NCBI GenBank assembly: GCA_037389465.1
Contig: JAZARR010000077.1
Coordinates: 1,054,001 to 1,118,000, forward strand
Origin: Baylisascaris procyonis
Taxonomy: Eukaryota; Nematoda; Chromadorea; Rhabditida; Ascarididae
Reading direction: 5' to 3'
DNA: 64,000 bases
Position numbers and translations under genes: made by a program. The number at the start of each line of letters is the position of its first letter. The first letter of the stretch is position 1. The notes beneath the pieces were generated by a model, which was not told where the DNA came from, did not search any database, and worked only from the letters and a program-made list of their open reading frames with translations. Below, piece after piece: positions 42,101-57,100 of this stretch.

Positions 42101-45100
42101 CGACTTTTCCGCAATTCAACTACAACACTGATGAAATACTTGCGTCATGAATAATATCGTCAAAAAATGAATGATGGAAGGATGGAACAACGCTGTAATA
42201 TGCAGTTGATAGCAAATCACAAAATTTAACAAAACCCTTAAAATCTTATATGAAAAGCAACTCAGCATTAATTATAATCGGCACCAATCATTCAATTAAG
42301 ATGGCGATTCCCTGTTTAATGGAACCATATTGATGAGCTTAAAATAAAGGTTAGTGACGAAAACTACTGACTTTTATATGCTGCTACAAAAAATTGCAAT
42401 TTTTTGCATTGCGGTGCTGTTTTCAAACCCATTAAAACGTGGAAATCTGCGAGTGGCCAGTCGCAAATAGAAGGAAGTGCAAAAGAGAAAAACTATGCAG
42501 ATGGAACGCTCGCTATTGTTCTTCTTATGGGCTTTAGTGCTTTTTTGAATATCCTTTTCCGATGGCACATATTTTGGAACGTCAACAACACCAGAAAAAA
42601 CCACCAACCTTTCACCAGCTTTTTTGATATCGAGTTGAGAGAGAAGAGAGAGTGCCGCAGAAGAGGTTGATGGACTACGAACTGCTTGACTCAACGATGT
42701 ATAGAGCGAGAAGAGTTCCGATGGAGTCACACAATGCGGAGTGAAGTGCGCGGTTAGGAGATGTGCTAGATGCGATCCGCCCAGCACCAGTGACATCAGA
42801 TGATTCTGCTCCTCAGCGTGGTTCGCTATGAAACCCTATAAGACTCACTTATTTCAGCTACTACAACAATATACTTCTTTTACATCACATCATGCAGAAA
42901 AATTGCAAAACGGTTAGTTTACTTGCTATGCGGAGAATCATATGATCGTTTTAGAGCTCCATTTCACTCAGACACTATGCAAAAGTAGGGCACCGAATTC
43001 CAACCGCAAATGAAGACTAGACTCCTCACCTTTCATTTTAGATTAAAGTGTATTTCAGAATGACGGATATTCCGGTGGCGCCAACCTCGAGGCCACGATG
43101 TCTTAATCATGTTACTAAACGGCATATCCAGTACCTCAAAAAGACTAAGTTTGTAGGAATAGATGAGTAAAATTGTGGATGAGCCTCTAAAGTGCAGTAA
43201 CTCAAGTTCTTTTTCATATGAGGCCAACTTCAAAAAAGTAAACGGTTTCATTAATTAAAAGAAGACCAAACATGCCTGCCCCAATTTGGTGAGCACAAAT
43301 GTGTAGGTTGCTGCAGACGCAGGTGAGATCATTTCCAACGACGATACGGATGAAGCCGTCTGATAGAATAACGCTCGACCCGAGAGCTGCAACTGCTGCG
43401 CGCGCATACCGATCAGTGACGCAGTTAGCTCATGCATCTTTCTGCAATCGTCAATTTAATCGGAAGTAGTGATGACAACACTGCAATCCTTAAAAGCTTT
43501 GGTGACGTTGATCGAATCTCAATGGATGTTAAGGGATGAACAACATAAAGTCAGCCCTATCTTTTACCAACTTCAATTCACTTTTCGAAATTGGCAATGT
43601 GAAAGATGCATGAAACGGATAACATAGTGGATAGCTTCGAGTTATTCATCAAACTATTGACAGACTATCAGTAGTGCATAGAGAATCACGAATCTGAAGA
43701 CGATGATCTGAAGCTGAGGCGAACAAAAGTCGATTAGGGAGCTGAATCTGTTAGGGCTGAGACGAATCTGAAGATCATCATTCGATTAGTAAGGCGATAC
43801 AACTAACCTCAGCAGTCCTTTTTTCACAAACGTCTCTGACGTGATAAAAAGCTGTGCTAGCCACCTCTAGAACGACATCATGATCAAAATGTTCTTATTC
43901 TTTCATTTCTCTCATCTAGTCGCAAATCGCACATTCTTTCGTCAATCTATTTTTGCATCTGCACCATACCCGGTCATGAGATTATAAGGTTAACGATGCA
44001 AAGTAATAGGTGCTGCAGTTCTTTTAACTCCTCTAAAATATCTCTTAAAATTCTTTATAACTGAATAAAATGAATAATATTATCAAAAACAAATATGCAT
44101 TTGCTAGGTTCAGAAAGCAAGAAGCAGTGCATTTTTATTTTGTACGTTGCTGCATGACGGTTACTGCAAGGAACTAATTAAAAATGATAAACTTTTGTAG
44201 ATACAGTTAAAAACAATATTCACAACAAAAATGACTGAAATCGAGAATGTTACTATTGGAAGATCGCCAAACAACTAGTCTAAAATGCTTTCTTTGGCAA
44301 CTGTTTAATGACATATGATGACATCCGCAAACGAGATCCGACTCATGAACTTCCGTTACAAATGAAAATATGAACTTTAATCACTCATGAACACATGAAT
44401 ACATTGAAGTCTGTGCCAGACTAGGGTTAACTTTCCCATAAGACGCCAACTGGTTCACATTAACTCGGCAAGAATGATTCATTTAGATTTTTAAGTTATA
44501 CTACCGTCATCCCTTCCCTCCATTTAACTAATAACATCGAAATACCTCAAATAGCAATTGTATGCAGGCAAATTTAAAAAAAATCACATACGCTGCGATA
44601 AACTCCAAATGAGCACAATGAACTGCTGACGAATCGAGCAATTGTGTAAAGATGGTTGACACCTCGTTTGATCGTTTTTGTCGATTATCGTTCATTGCAG
44701 CTTCAACAGTCGACTGAAATATCGTACAATAAACGAACTACTGTCCTAGCGAAAGATATGCTTCAGGACAGAAGCTAAATGCCTTGAAATCATCACTTAA
44801 CTATTCTCTTCGCCAATTTCTTCGAGACTCTCCAAACGTAATGGAAACTTCATTCAACAATATTTGGTAAATGGCATTTATATTTGCCTTGCAAGACTTC
44901 TATTCTGCTACCAAACAATTCAGAACCTTGAGGCACTGAGCACCGCCAAATAAGACTCAAAAAAGCTCTTGCCTCAGCTCCTTATCTCTGCCCATTTTCC
45001 ATTTTCGCTGCTGATAGCTGTTTCAACCTCAGTCAAAAAAAACCTAAATGACGGTGAACATGATAAGAGCATGCAACGGGACCTACATGCACTACGCATC

Positions 45101-48100
45101 ACCATCAACATAGATGAAATGCAAAAAATATATTCGGGCACGGTAATTCCCAGCCAAGCCTTAATGAATCATTCGCAAGCATTTGTCCATTATTCACTTG
45201 CTTTTCATCCATATCACCTGAAAACGTATATATGTTGTGAACAAGAAAAGAATCACACTAACCTGATACTGGCTGATGGTGACTGCCGAAGTGGCCGTCA
45301 CCGGATGAGCGCACTTATTCATCGTGAAAACGTTTCCACATCGTAACACCACCGACAAATGTGTAGTGGAGCTGGTATATAGCCGCGGATAATCCTTTAC
45401 ATAGGCCTCGTCCAATACTTCTACATTGTCTTTGGCCGTTACGAATGCCCTTAAAAGTGAATCACCCATTTACGCTATACTGTTATTGCAAACAACAACA
45501 TACGAATATATTGTACGATTATTAATCCAGAAATTAAAACAACCTGACTACGGTTAGTAATCCAGAAATTTGCAGAACAATTTTCGCTCAAAGTATTTTT
45601 CACCGCATTCAAGAAAGTTCATCCTTCTGCGCAAGCACATCTGATTCCGTAGTTGAACAGCTCTTTGATTGCAAAAAATTGACGCATTCATATGCCAACA
45701 AGACTTTCTTAAAAGATCCATAAAGGTCTCATAATCCTCAACCGATCGAGACCAAATAAAACATCTAAAGAACGATCGGTATAAACCACTCATTCACAGA
45801 TTCTCTCTTACGCCTTAAAGTATGTGGCCAACAAACATTCACTATATCCTACTTTGGTTAAAAAATCGCGCTCACATCACGCACCATACCATAATAAACA
45901 CGATCACTTTCACCCTTTTCAGACAAAATGTCTCCTGCCCTCCCCTCCTTTGCTCGCCCCAAACATCTCTCAAGATTGCTGTCATGGCTGTCTTGTAGAT
46001 ACCTTGCGGCCTCGTTGACACAGTTGAGCTCAGGGGAGAAGAGTGAGAGCATGTTTTGACTGTTGCATGCATCGGCCACATCGATCTGTATCTTCCTTGG
46101 CAGCGAGAGATGCATCGGTAAAACTGGGAAGGGCAATGCCTTATTCTGTGCAGTTAGTCGTGCGACCATCTCGGCAATTGTTCGTACTTTTCCTTGAGGC
46201 GCACATAAACTTGTGAATGACCCCAAGTGGCATGTGAACGCATATAGCTGAAATGCACTCCATAACAGCGAAAGAAACACTTGCTGGTAGAAGAGGACGA
46301 AAGAGAGATGGAGGCAATAGCCAACGAATGCCAATCTTTGTTTAAGGAAGGAGGCTGGTAGAGAAGGATCAAAAAACGATACTTAGCGTAAACTGGAAGG
46401 AATATGACTAGCAGTGTCAACGAAGAATAATGAAAACTTGAGTATGCTCCTACTATTAGTCAAATTCTAGTGCTAACTGGAGGTAAAAAAGGATCTTATA
46501 TTTAAACAGAGATTGCCTATGAGTTCAAAACAAAATTCTTAGATATATTACCGGCTAAAGCAGGAAGCAAATGTAAAGTTAGCAATAACTCTATGCTTAA
46601 TGATTCCGTATGATGAACAATAACTGTAACTTAAACATTTCCTGTTCTTAGAAGATGCAAACAAAAATGAGAGTCAGAGCAAGCTATATTCATATACGAT
46701 ACACAATGTTACTGGGGCCAACAAACCACAAAAGTGCATAAATACAACTGTTCCAATATGTGTTGGAAGCCCAAAACAAATGACGAAATAAAACGCGAAG
46801 AGATGAATGCAAACGAATGGAACAGTTAGTCTCCGCATGCAGTCAACTCACCTTGCGGCTTTCATTCCTTTGCTCGCGCACTTTATTCATATCCACAAAT
46901 TCAGTCCACGTATGCTGAAACGAAATGTGTTATCACTATTGCTTCTCCTCTCCATCTCTCCAATTTGGCAACTTTCTCACCTGGTCTTAAAGTCCTCTTG
47001 TAAAGGCAATAACCATGCATGGCTTAATACTTCCCATCTGCTTTCATCGTCTAACATACAAACAGCTGCTGAAAGAGAAGAGAAATCCCCACTCCACAAG
47101 GCTACGGCTTAACTCCGGAACCTCATTTGGCTGTTATATGCGAGAAGAAATCCCTAAACTATGCGCGGAGAGTTTATTTCATGAAGTCTATGCTGTTGGA
47201 TTCGAAAATACAATCAGTTCTTCTATATATCACTTCATACTCAAGATACCACTGCTCAAAAACCTTCATTCTCCATACCAAACCGAAATCCCAACTGGCT
47301 GGATAACAGTACTCGGTGATTACATTCATTAGGAGATTTGAAAATGAAGTTTTGTGTTATCCTTGAAAAAATAAAGATGTGAGTTCAAGCTGTGTCAAAA
47401 CAATGCGGAGGAAAAGTTTAAACGATTAAGGACTCTTAAAGTTTCGAGATCGTGGGGAGAAAATCTGAAACCGGCGGATAGTCACAAATATAATAACTTC
47501 ATGCAAAAATCTCTGAATTTCAACGTTAAGGGTGGAAGACGATACGATGCATTTGAAAAAAATGATAAAAAGGTGTCTGATAACAATTTCGTGCTAAAAG
47601 CAGCAGTAAAAAAACAGTAATAAGGCAACGACCTCAACGACATAGTCTTTATTGCACTAGCGAAGAGTACAAAAGCAAACGGTTCAACTCAAAAAACGCC
47701 AAATATAAACGCAGAAACAAAGTCTGACCTCAAGCTTTATTACATGCTTCAGCACGTGTTTGTTTTCCATCGGCTGTTTATATGCACAAAAGCATGAAGA
47801 GAGGTCATTTTCTTGGTTTCAATTGAGTGGAAGAAAGTGGAATGCAAAAATTTGTAGCCTAAGATTAACATCGTAGAGGTATTATCGTTTGCTTATCCAT
47901 TGAGAAGCAACCTGCAAGGTGGAGCAACCATCCTCCCTTTTGAACTTAGTTGAGAAGATCATTCTGGAACTCTACTAAATACTCCAAAATTTGCATCTCT
48001 GCTCGAAAAAATGCAAGCAGCGAATATCCGTATTTTATCTGTAGTGATTAAAACTCATGTAACTTCAACTGCTAAAGCTGAAACACTCTCCCGACGACAA

Positions 48101-51100
48101 CTATTTATTCCTCTTTGGTCACCAGACTCAATGATATTTCCTTCTTCTGATGGAAATTCTCTTAACGGCAAGCGCGCAAAAATATTAATAATATTGGCAA
48201 CAACAAAAGGCAATTTACCATGTCGCCAGCCACAATTAACTGTAGAAAATGATCCAATAGAAGATCGTCGAAACTGCGAAAATTGGGCTCAAATATAGCT
48301 GTATTGGACAGCCACTGTCCCACAGCCTAAAAACACATTTAGCAAAACGAAACATCAAACACATAATTCGCCCGTCAGCTCGTAATACATAAATTTTTCA
48401 GGGGTCAAAAAATTGAGGAAATGTTGGAGATCCAGGTCATGGAATCGCAAGCGAGAGAGTTCGTTTGATTAGCAATCACTTCTGAACGAACCCCTGCCTA
48501 CAATGGGGGCTAAAATATACGTGAGATTTGAGCCCCCTTAGAATGGTCCATAGTACTGAACAACTTGAAGCGGGTAGAACTCCTGTAAAAGTTGTCGTTA
48601 GCTGAAAGAATCCATCGAGATATAATGAGTTTTACATAAAGCAGCAATGGGATAAATGTAATAAAACATCCACGAATAAAAAACTGTATTGCTCAAGATT
48701 GATAAATCACCACATAAGTATTGCTAAGTAGTGGAATGGTCTGTATGCGAAGGGATGAATAGTGATTCGGGCTAGACCTACACCTCTGATATTAAAGTTG
48801 ATGAGGAATTCTTGCAAATAATGCATTAGCAGCTCAAATATGATCACCACGACGCGATGATAGGCGACGCTGATAAGATGCCACCAAAGAGATTGGTTAT
48901 GTAAGCAATTCGTGGGAGCTTACGTTCATTAAGGAAAGGATGGAGGCCGCTTCATTCCGATTTCCCCAATGACTTAAACTCATCGCGTTCTGCCTTTGTT
49001 TTCCTCACTTACGGCCCTTCGCTGAACAAGTACTTGTCTTTTTAAAGTTGAGGATCCTATAAGCTATCCTTTAATCTGTTCCCGTCTTTTGATATTTATA
49101 AAAGCCCTAAGGTCTGAAATTATAAATGCCACCACACCATATTTCTTGTCTAACATCATACGTTCCGCTTCAATTTTGTCGGAAACATCCCTTCCTTCCT
49201 GAACAAAAATTTCAATTGAAGGTCGGACGTTAAGGATTCGTAAATAGACTGCGTTATACTACCATGAACATATCTGAAGAACCTGATGCAATCATCAATC
49301 TGCAGCTTCCATCTTGCAAAACTTATGAAACTTCGAGATCAATGATAAGTTATAAATGAACCTTATAATAAACTGCTGTCTCCCTATTGGCGTTCTGCTC
49401 GGCACGAGGCAAAATTGTCGTTCGTAAAGTATCGAAGAGTGGTTGGCTTGCTGGACAAGACCAATATCGTCCGCCATAACAAACCCGCGCCCTGAAAAGG
49501 ATTTCCCGCAAATGATAAAGTGCTTCAAACCATATCACACACCAATTTCTACTCTATTCCATTCACTTTACTACAGCAGAAATGTCTCAGTTCTCCCATC
49601 ATAAACAAGAACCATGATTAGTAGAAATAAACACGGCAGAAAAAGCTTAGAGTGGAAAATGAAAGAAACACCCATGACTCGATGCAAAAGAAGGAATATA
49701 GTGCCTTTTCTGCTGTCATTTACAATAGGATGCTATAATATCAATCGAAGTCATTAACGCTAAACAAAAAAAACGCGTCAAAAAATCACTGAGCCTCGAA
49801 CGATCGCAACTTGTATTGCCGCAACCTGTTTTACTCATCTCATGGAACATGAGGTTGCAACTTACGCAAGGTAGTTCTTTCTTGTGAATAGGTGCCCAAC
49901 GAGTTGCTGACAAGCGAGCGGGAAGACTGTACTCTCGCTGACACCTTCCGCACAACAAAACTCTAGCCAGCGATAGTAATGTAGCCGCGTTACGCTCAAC
50001 GAAAAATGCGACTTGCTTGCCGCTTTCTGCAAAAAAAAGTACCCATTTACATTAATAAATCGTCAAACAGTTCACATGTTAAGCCCAATATCACATTTAT
50101 TAGCTGCGTCGGCTGCATTAATCGCATTTCAAAACTAAATTATGCTAAAGACTGAGGCTAATACGCAACTCATGCGAACCCGAAGGTAATAACCAATGCA
50201 AACAACTATGCTTATTCGCCATTTCAATAGACGCCATACTTCCTTGTCCGAAAAGCTACTCAACCTCGTAATTCTTTATTAATAACGCTACAGTGAATAG
50301 GAAACACTTGCGAACAAAAGCAGCCGTACAAGACAATTTCCAAATTCTCATAGGAATAAAAACTTCCAGGTACAAGTTCCTTGTCATGCAAAGGAAAGAG
50401 AAGGTGAGATAGAGACAGGAACAGGCTGCTCGTAACACTCAAACAATCAATTCTGAGCGTAGTAGGTCCTTAAGAATGTTTTTAGGATGTATTATTATTC
50501 TTTTAGAAATAAAACTGTTCATCAACACTCTAAGAAATTATTGACTCAACATCATTAAAGGAAAGAATTCCAAAAAGAGACGACATAAGCAATCAGAAGT
50601 TTTAATAAAAAGGAGATATCGATTAATGTTCAATCACAGAAAGCCTTCAAGCCAAATTTTACAAAAAAGGGTCTCAGAATAGAGAAAGCAAAATCTTAAC
50701 CGATCACTTTTGAAAAAATCTTTCAACAAACCTTAACAGCTTGTTCAAGCGTATATTTCGCATGTTTACCCATCGAACAATACAATGCCTCATAAAATTG
50801 ATCGAAGCTCCTTTGCTCAGTCAACAGCAACAAATATGACGCCCACGGAGCAATATGCAAATTCGCCGATGCGACCAATGGCGGTGGACTTTCGTCAGCG
50901 GCAAACCATGACAAAACTCCCCTTGAGCCTTCCTTCCACTGCTGAAACCTTTTTCATTCACAGGGTCCACTCCATTGAAATTGCGAAAAAGAATTGTTGA
51001 TCGACAGTGTCGTAATACAGTCAACAAACAAATTCAGTAGTACGCCCATAGGAGGGCATATTCCTAGTGTGCCTTCGTGACTCTCAACTTATCAATAACA

Positions 51101-54100
51101 CTTGTATTCCACTGCACTTTGTGTCCTCCTCCCCCTCCCATCTATATTCTCGAGTTGAGACAAATGTTCCTATAGATTAGCACTGAAATTCATGACAAAT
51201 AAAGGATCATGTACAGATGAAACGTTTACTCAATTCACTATAACATAAACCCACTTATATCGTTTGAAGAAGGAAAGCAATGGGCAATTCTCACAACTAG
51301 TAGCAGCTGCAGTGAATCCCCGCTATACTACTTTAACAAAAAAAGTACACTGAGATCAAAGACGAACAGTCAACCTGTATCATAGTCATATATACGGGTT
51401 GCATAAGCTCGACCAACTCCTGCATGTTGCTTTGACCTTCTGCGAATACCAATCGTGCTATAACATCCAATAAATACAGCGCACACTTGTCACCATTCCA
51501 CTCAGTTGGTCTCTTGCAACATAAAATTCGAATCCATGCATTTACCATATTTTGACTGTACTGTTCGGTTAGATGGTACTGAAATTAATACACGTCTCGA
51601 TTAGGTGGTACTAGCACAGATATAACCAGGCCAATTAGGTGGGTTCCAATCAGATATGCAAATGAATTTAGAGCACAAGTAATGAACGGCACTTTCTAAT
51701 ATGTAAATATGTATCTCTCATATAATCTCTTAAAGACCAAAACATACCATAATTGCCGAACTGAGCAACTTCATTGTTGCACCGGGGAATTGATCAGAAC
51801 CAGCGATCAGTTGAACAGCATATGACGACTGATCACAGTGCAATAAACGATCAAATGTTTGCACAAAACTGCAAAATTCCTATAAACATACGGTACTAAT
51901 GAAGACTATTTTTCCTCTACTGATTATGTCTTCGTTGTGGATCTATTTCACACTCGCCGCTAGATTAAGCACCTCATTTGTATGGCTCTAGCTGGATGCA
52001 TAGTTCAACGCTTCCCTCACAGGACAACCTTCCTTTACAAATGCATGTTATTATTACAAACTTTGCCTTATTTCCACACTATCTACTTAGGATTTTACTA
52101 CATACTACTTAAGAAAAAGGCAAGATACAAAAAAATTGATTAATTGAAATCCAGGTGTAGAGAAAACCACGGGAATTGAAATACCTCCACACATGTGGAC
52201 ATCCAAAATACCATGATACTTCCCTTTTTTGTTAGTTGCAACTCTGAGACATCTTTAGCGTTCAGGTCGTTCACAATTTTAACTATCAATTTACCTGTGC
52301 AAAGTTTGCATTTGTAATACCATCAACTGCAGACATGATTCAGCGCAAATCAATTTACCACACTAACATGTAAGTTTATATTAGGTAGCTACATCAAGGA
52401 GACTTCTACTTTTTTCCAAGAGGTTTTCTACATTGACATCATAGTGAACTTAAAAAAGACAACAAACAAATAAAAGCTACATTACACAACAGTGCACTTC
52501 CGCTGGTTACTTGGGGGATTCACGTCTTTAATAGTCTATTATCGACTCTCATATTCATAAAATAACGTGAACACAATTACGAAGAATTTAACCGTAAGCG
52601 ATTACCTTTGGTTATTGATGAGCGTTAATGCTGCATTCGGAAAAAGAGCAATAAGCCGACTCAGAACAACACATGAAGGTGCATAACAACCCGCATTTAC
52701 CAACTCCGTCCATAGAGGAAGACCCTTCGAGATGAATGCATCGATGCTGAAATTCCACGAAAAACAAACAGAATACGGTTATCTTATCTCCAAGCAAATC
52801 AACTCTTTAACATCTCCATCGAGTGCACGAACTAATAACGGTTCATTATCTGCCCCTTTACTTGAGCAAGCCAAATATCCGCAAAATGACATTTTATCTA
52901 ACCATGCAGATGCATCACTCTGAGACCAGAAAATTTTGATTGAATGTGCAACAATTAGTCGGTACTCTTAAAGATGTATGAAATAAAAAAAAAGCAAAGA
53001 AAATGATAAAAACCTTGAAAGAGATCGCTGAATGATGTGCACATAAAAAGCAGCGAGATCGGTTGATGGAGAAGCACCGTCGCTCTGCAAAACAGTTGCG
53101 CTGATCGGAAAAGGTTTCAACAATAGCAATCTCCCTAGCTTCACAAGAAGAATGTAATAAGCCCTGAGGCTATAGAATATTCGTCGCGTTTCAAAATGAC
53201 ATTTTCTCTACTAAACGATAGGAATAAAAAACCGCTTTAAATGTTTTGGCATCTTACGTCATCATCACCAGCATAGCAACGGTAGTTGTTGTGCTCTGAG
53301 TAAAAATATTTGTATGTGTTCGCCTCCAGTACAACCTGATAAGCATCACAGTGGGGTTCAATAAAAAGGGAGTACACCGACTCTTTAATATAACTGAATG
53401 AGTTACCTTCTACTTTTCGTAAGCTTACAAAATTCTCATCAACAAATCAATAATAATTTATTCTGTGGTGTGTCGCCAGCTTATTCCATCGATTCTGCGA
53501 AGCATTCACCTTATCGAGCCTTTAAAAGTACTCTGATCATTAAAAGTAGACTGCCCCAATAAAACTCAAATTTTGTGGCATACTCATCAGCGTACACTAC
53601 ATCACACCTCAGTAGTACTCTACCCAGCATTAAAGAAAAATCTTTTTTCTGATGTAATTAAAGGAAGCAAATGACGCAAAAGGTCGCATGAAGCCAAGCT
53701 GAAAACAAGTGGAAATGCATCTCAAGTAGACTGTCCCAATAAACACTTTGCAAAATTCAAGTTTTGTGGCATCTATAAATGTGCACAACTCATAAAGATG
53801 ACCAACAATCAGGGTTTAAGAGACCATCTGTAATGTAAGTTAAATCCGCTAAAATTTCTTAGCTCTTTTGCAACTGTGAGTTCAAAATACTGGACAACTA
53901 GACGCAGACGCAAACCTACAGAAAAGCATGATACCATAATGCGTTTTTCGCAAAGATTCGCAACAAGCGCAGAGAAATGAACGATGAGGACCGAAAAAAG
54001 GTCGTACGAATCGAGAAAAAACATAGGTGCCGCAGAAATGAGAGAGATATCCCTGCACTAAAATCGGATTAGTGAACAAAGCCTGAGCCTGGCTCAAATA

Positions 54101-57100
54101 AACAGCATCATTTGTAGTTTTAAACAAACAAATTGACGGCCTAAAAGCTCTTCAGAAGTCTCTTCACAGCAAGAAATTAAATGCAGTGAAAGCTAACCAA
54201 CACAGGCAACTTCAGTCGGAGCAGAATATCCCAGCAAAATGTATCGAACTGTTGCTCGTAGTCGGGTACTTTCGACGCCAGCTTTGCCACCTTGTTGATT
54301 GATTTTGCTATCAATCCATTCGTATTTCTGCACTGCGCGATGTGCCCCTTTATGATCGTCTCAGCACATACAGCATGAACTCGACTCTCAAGCCACATTT
54401 CGCCATTCGAACCCGTTCCCCAATTCATCGAGCCCAGCACACGCCTAATAAAAGCATCATCATATTGCTTTTGCTGCAAATCGTCTGACAGAAACCACTG
54501 AACATTAGTATGCACCCGGCTCTCGAAATAAATACTGTGTGACAAATGCAAATGCAAATGCAAAAAAAAAAAAAAAACGACAGAAAACTGCTCCTTGAAG
54601 AAGCGAATAACGAGCATGCCATTCAACCCTTCACCTCTCTTGCACCATACACGAACACGTTTAGCATAGCCCTCTGCTTAAGCTTGACATAATCAAAACA
54701 TTTTTCTGCTAGCTATTGATATGACATGCGAGAAATTCGTTCCGTACTCACAAGTTCCTTTACAAGGACATTATGGGCACACGAATACGAAAAGAACAGG
54801 CGGGATCTCATGCTCTCGTTAACTGACACAACCAGCTTCCTTGTGGCCAAATTTTACTAAAGTTCTACCTGGCTATTCTCGAACCGGGGTGATCTGGACT
54901 CCTGTTGATGAGCCATTTGCCACAAATACTGCCAACGTCACTCTCCGAGAGCCGACACTTTGCGAGAGGGGCATTCGACAGAATTTCTACAGCGTACTGC
55001 AATCTATCAGATTATATTCAGCCTAATTATTCAGCTATGCCGCACTTCTTATCAGCTGCACTCTTCCATCAGAATGCAATACCTTGGAGGAGGTGAGCGC
55101 GCACTTAGAATCATTAAGTTAAGTGCGATTCTGAAAATACTGCGATGCTCATTTCGATTTGTGAAAGAACCACCCAAGAACAAACAGCTGGTAGATTTGT
55201 GATCTCCGATAATAATATGGATGACTTAGTGGCCATCATATTCTATCATAAATAGTTCCAACAGTACTTCAGATGGAGAGGCATTTGACTGCGCGCAGTG
55301 TGAAATCTTCATAAAATCGGATTTATGTAAGTGCTCTTAGTGCATTGGACTTATCAACACGCGTGTAAAATTGGACATATAAATAATGCACGACGGCTCA
55401 AGACTGAGAATGCCTTCCCCCCTGGGAGCCATTTTCTCTCGTCACATATCAACGAGTAAGCTCTCACACACAACTCATTTTCATGAGAATCGGAAAAGCA
55501 AACGACCGCTTATTAAGCGAAATATGTGTACTGGTAAATTAGCTTGAAAATCTTAAACCATTTGCCACTGGCCAGAAAACTGAACGTGAATTCGAAGCAA
55601 AACGGAGCAATCAACACCGTACCAAACGCCAAACATAAACACATGTGGTAAAAATAGTATTCCACGTGAGGGAAGTATAAATGGATGGGACGACGTGATA
55701 ACGGGAGTAGAATTTTTAACCATGAATACTTTCACCTGATGACGGAAGGTCGCCAATAAACGAATATTCTCAATGCACAAGACAATCACTAAGAAAATAG
55801 TCATAGGGAGTACCTGATCCAAAGCATCGATGTTCCGATCGACCAGTAACAATAATCGCGGCAATATTTCTGGTTGCTTATCGAGGAGCACACCGATTGC
55901 TTCCGACCCAACTTTATAGTAGTTATCGCGCGCCGATTCATCCAGAAAGCAAGCCTGGAAAACAATTAAAATGCGGAACACGATGGTCAGTGTGAAGGTA
56001 GCTGTATCTGCCGCGATACGATAATGGAAAGACAATCGGCACCGCTTGTCTTTTCATGACAACCGACTGACAATTTCTATTTACACATAAATACTAAACC
56101 AGCAATTTACGGGAAAGGAAAAACATGCAATAGATATCTAAAGAAAGAATGGTAAGCATAAACAAATGCGCAGATATATGCAAAAAATAGGCTTCAGCAA
56201 CGAAGAAAACGACTAAGGCATTGAAACTGGAAAAGCTAAAAACGAACTTTTAAAATATTATCAGCCTCCATCATCAAAGCAGCTAGTATTTAAAACCGCG
56301 AAAAGATGTCACTCGGGGAGGAAACTCTAAAAACTCAGTTAGAAAAAAGTTGAATGTGAGGTTTAATAAATATGATTTGAACCGAATTCGAATGAATGAA
56401 TCATATGCAAAACTACGGCATACTACTATATTCACAGAGAATGAGCAGTCACAAAAATGGCCTAGTGAAGAAGCTGACGGCATCCAAATGAAATTAACTG
56501 ATCATAAGGGACTGCCTAGAAAAGACAAAATTCATTCATACACCTATGCTAATTTGGAAGAAAGAAGAGCACTAAATATATTGATGCGAATATAACGACG
56601 AAATTAACTCACATTTAGGAGTTCAATAAGAAAGTCATCGGAATCACTTTCCGAGCACGAAATCACCGCAGCCAATGCACTCACCATATAATTACTGTCA
56701 TTACTTGGCAACTGACCTAAGCGATCGAGCAAACAACCAGCTGAAATGAGAGTCTTCATTGTGCAATAACAATATCAACAACTCCACCAACTCCAACAAA
56801 AACATTTCTCTTTCATTTATCGGATCCTATCGAAACATCTAACTTTTCATGAAATTTTTGAAACAAGAGCAAAATCACTGCTTTCGATGTGCAAATAAAT
56901 CAAAGCTATGAACCAAAACTGTCGGCCTATCACCATTCGTTTACAGCAAGAGTAGAATTAACAGCTCTTCTTTAACTAAAAAATTACTAACGTACGCATG
57001 ACCACTAAACTGATGCATTTAACCGACAAATTTCTCTATAATAAGCATAAAGAACAACAGCAGCAGTCAATTTTAATACATTCTAAGCTCACAGATAAGC

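Noticed and set aside
45554..45793. Open minus-strand frame with acceptor TTCTTTAG and phase-2 entry, as if an epg-5 exon
   Set aside because: It would exit in phase 1, while exon 45449-45263 needs phase 2. Exon 46247-46003 joins 45449 directly in phase, and the joined protein matches human EPG5.
48850..49020. Minus-strand segment ending in a good GTAAGC donor (HWGNRNEAASILSLMN)
   Set aside because: Only a phase-2 entry is possible, which fits neither flanking epg-5 exon, and the similarity is not convincing.
53882..54127. Minus-strand frames between epg-5 exons 54198 and 53335
   Set aside because: The flanking exons join directly in phase, and these frames have no convincing EPG5 match at the right place.
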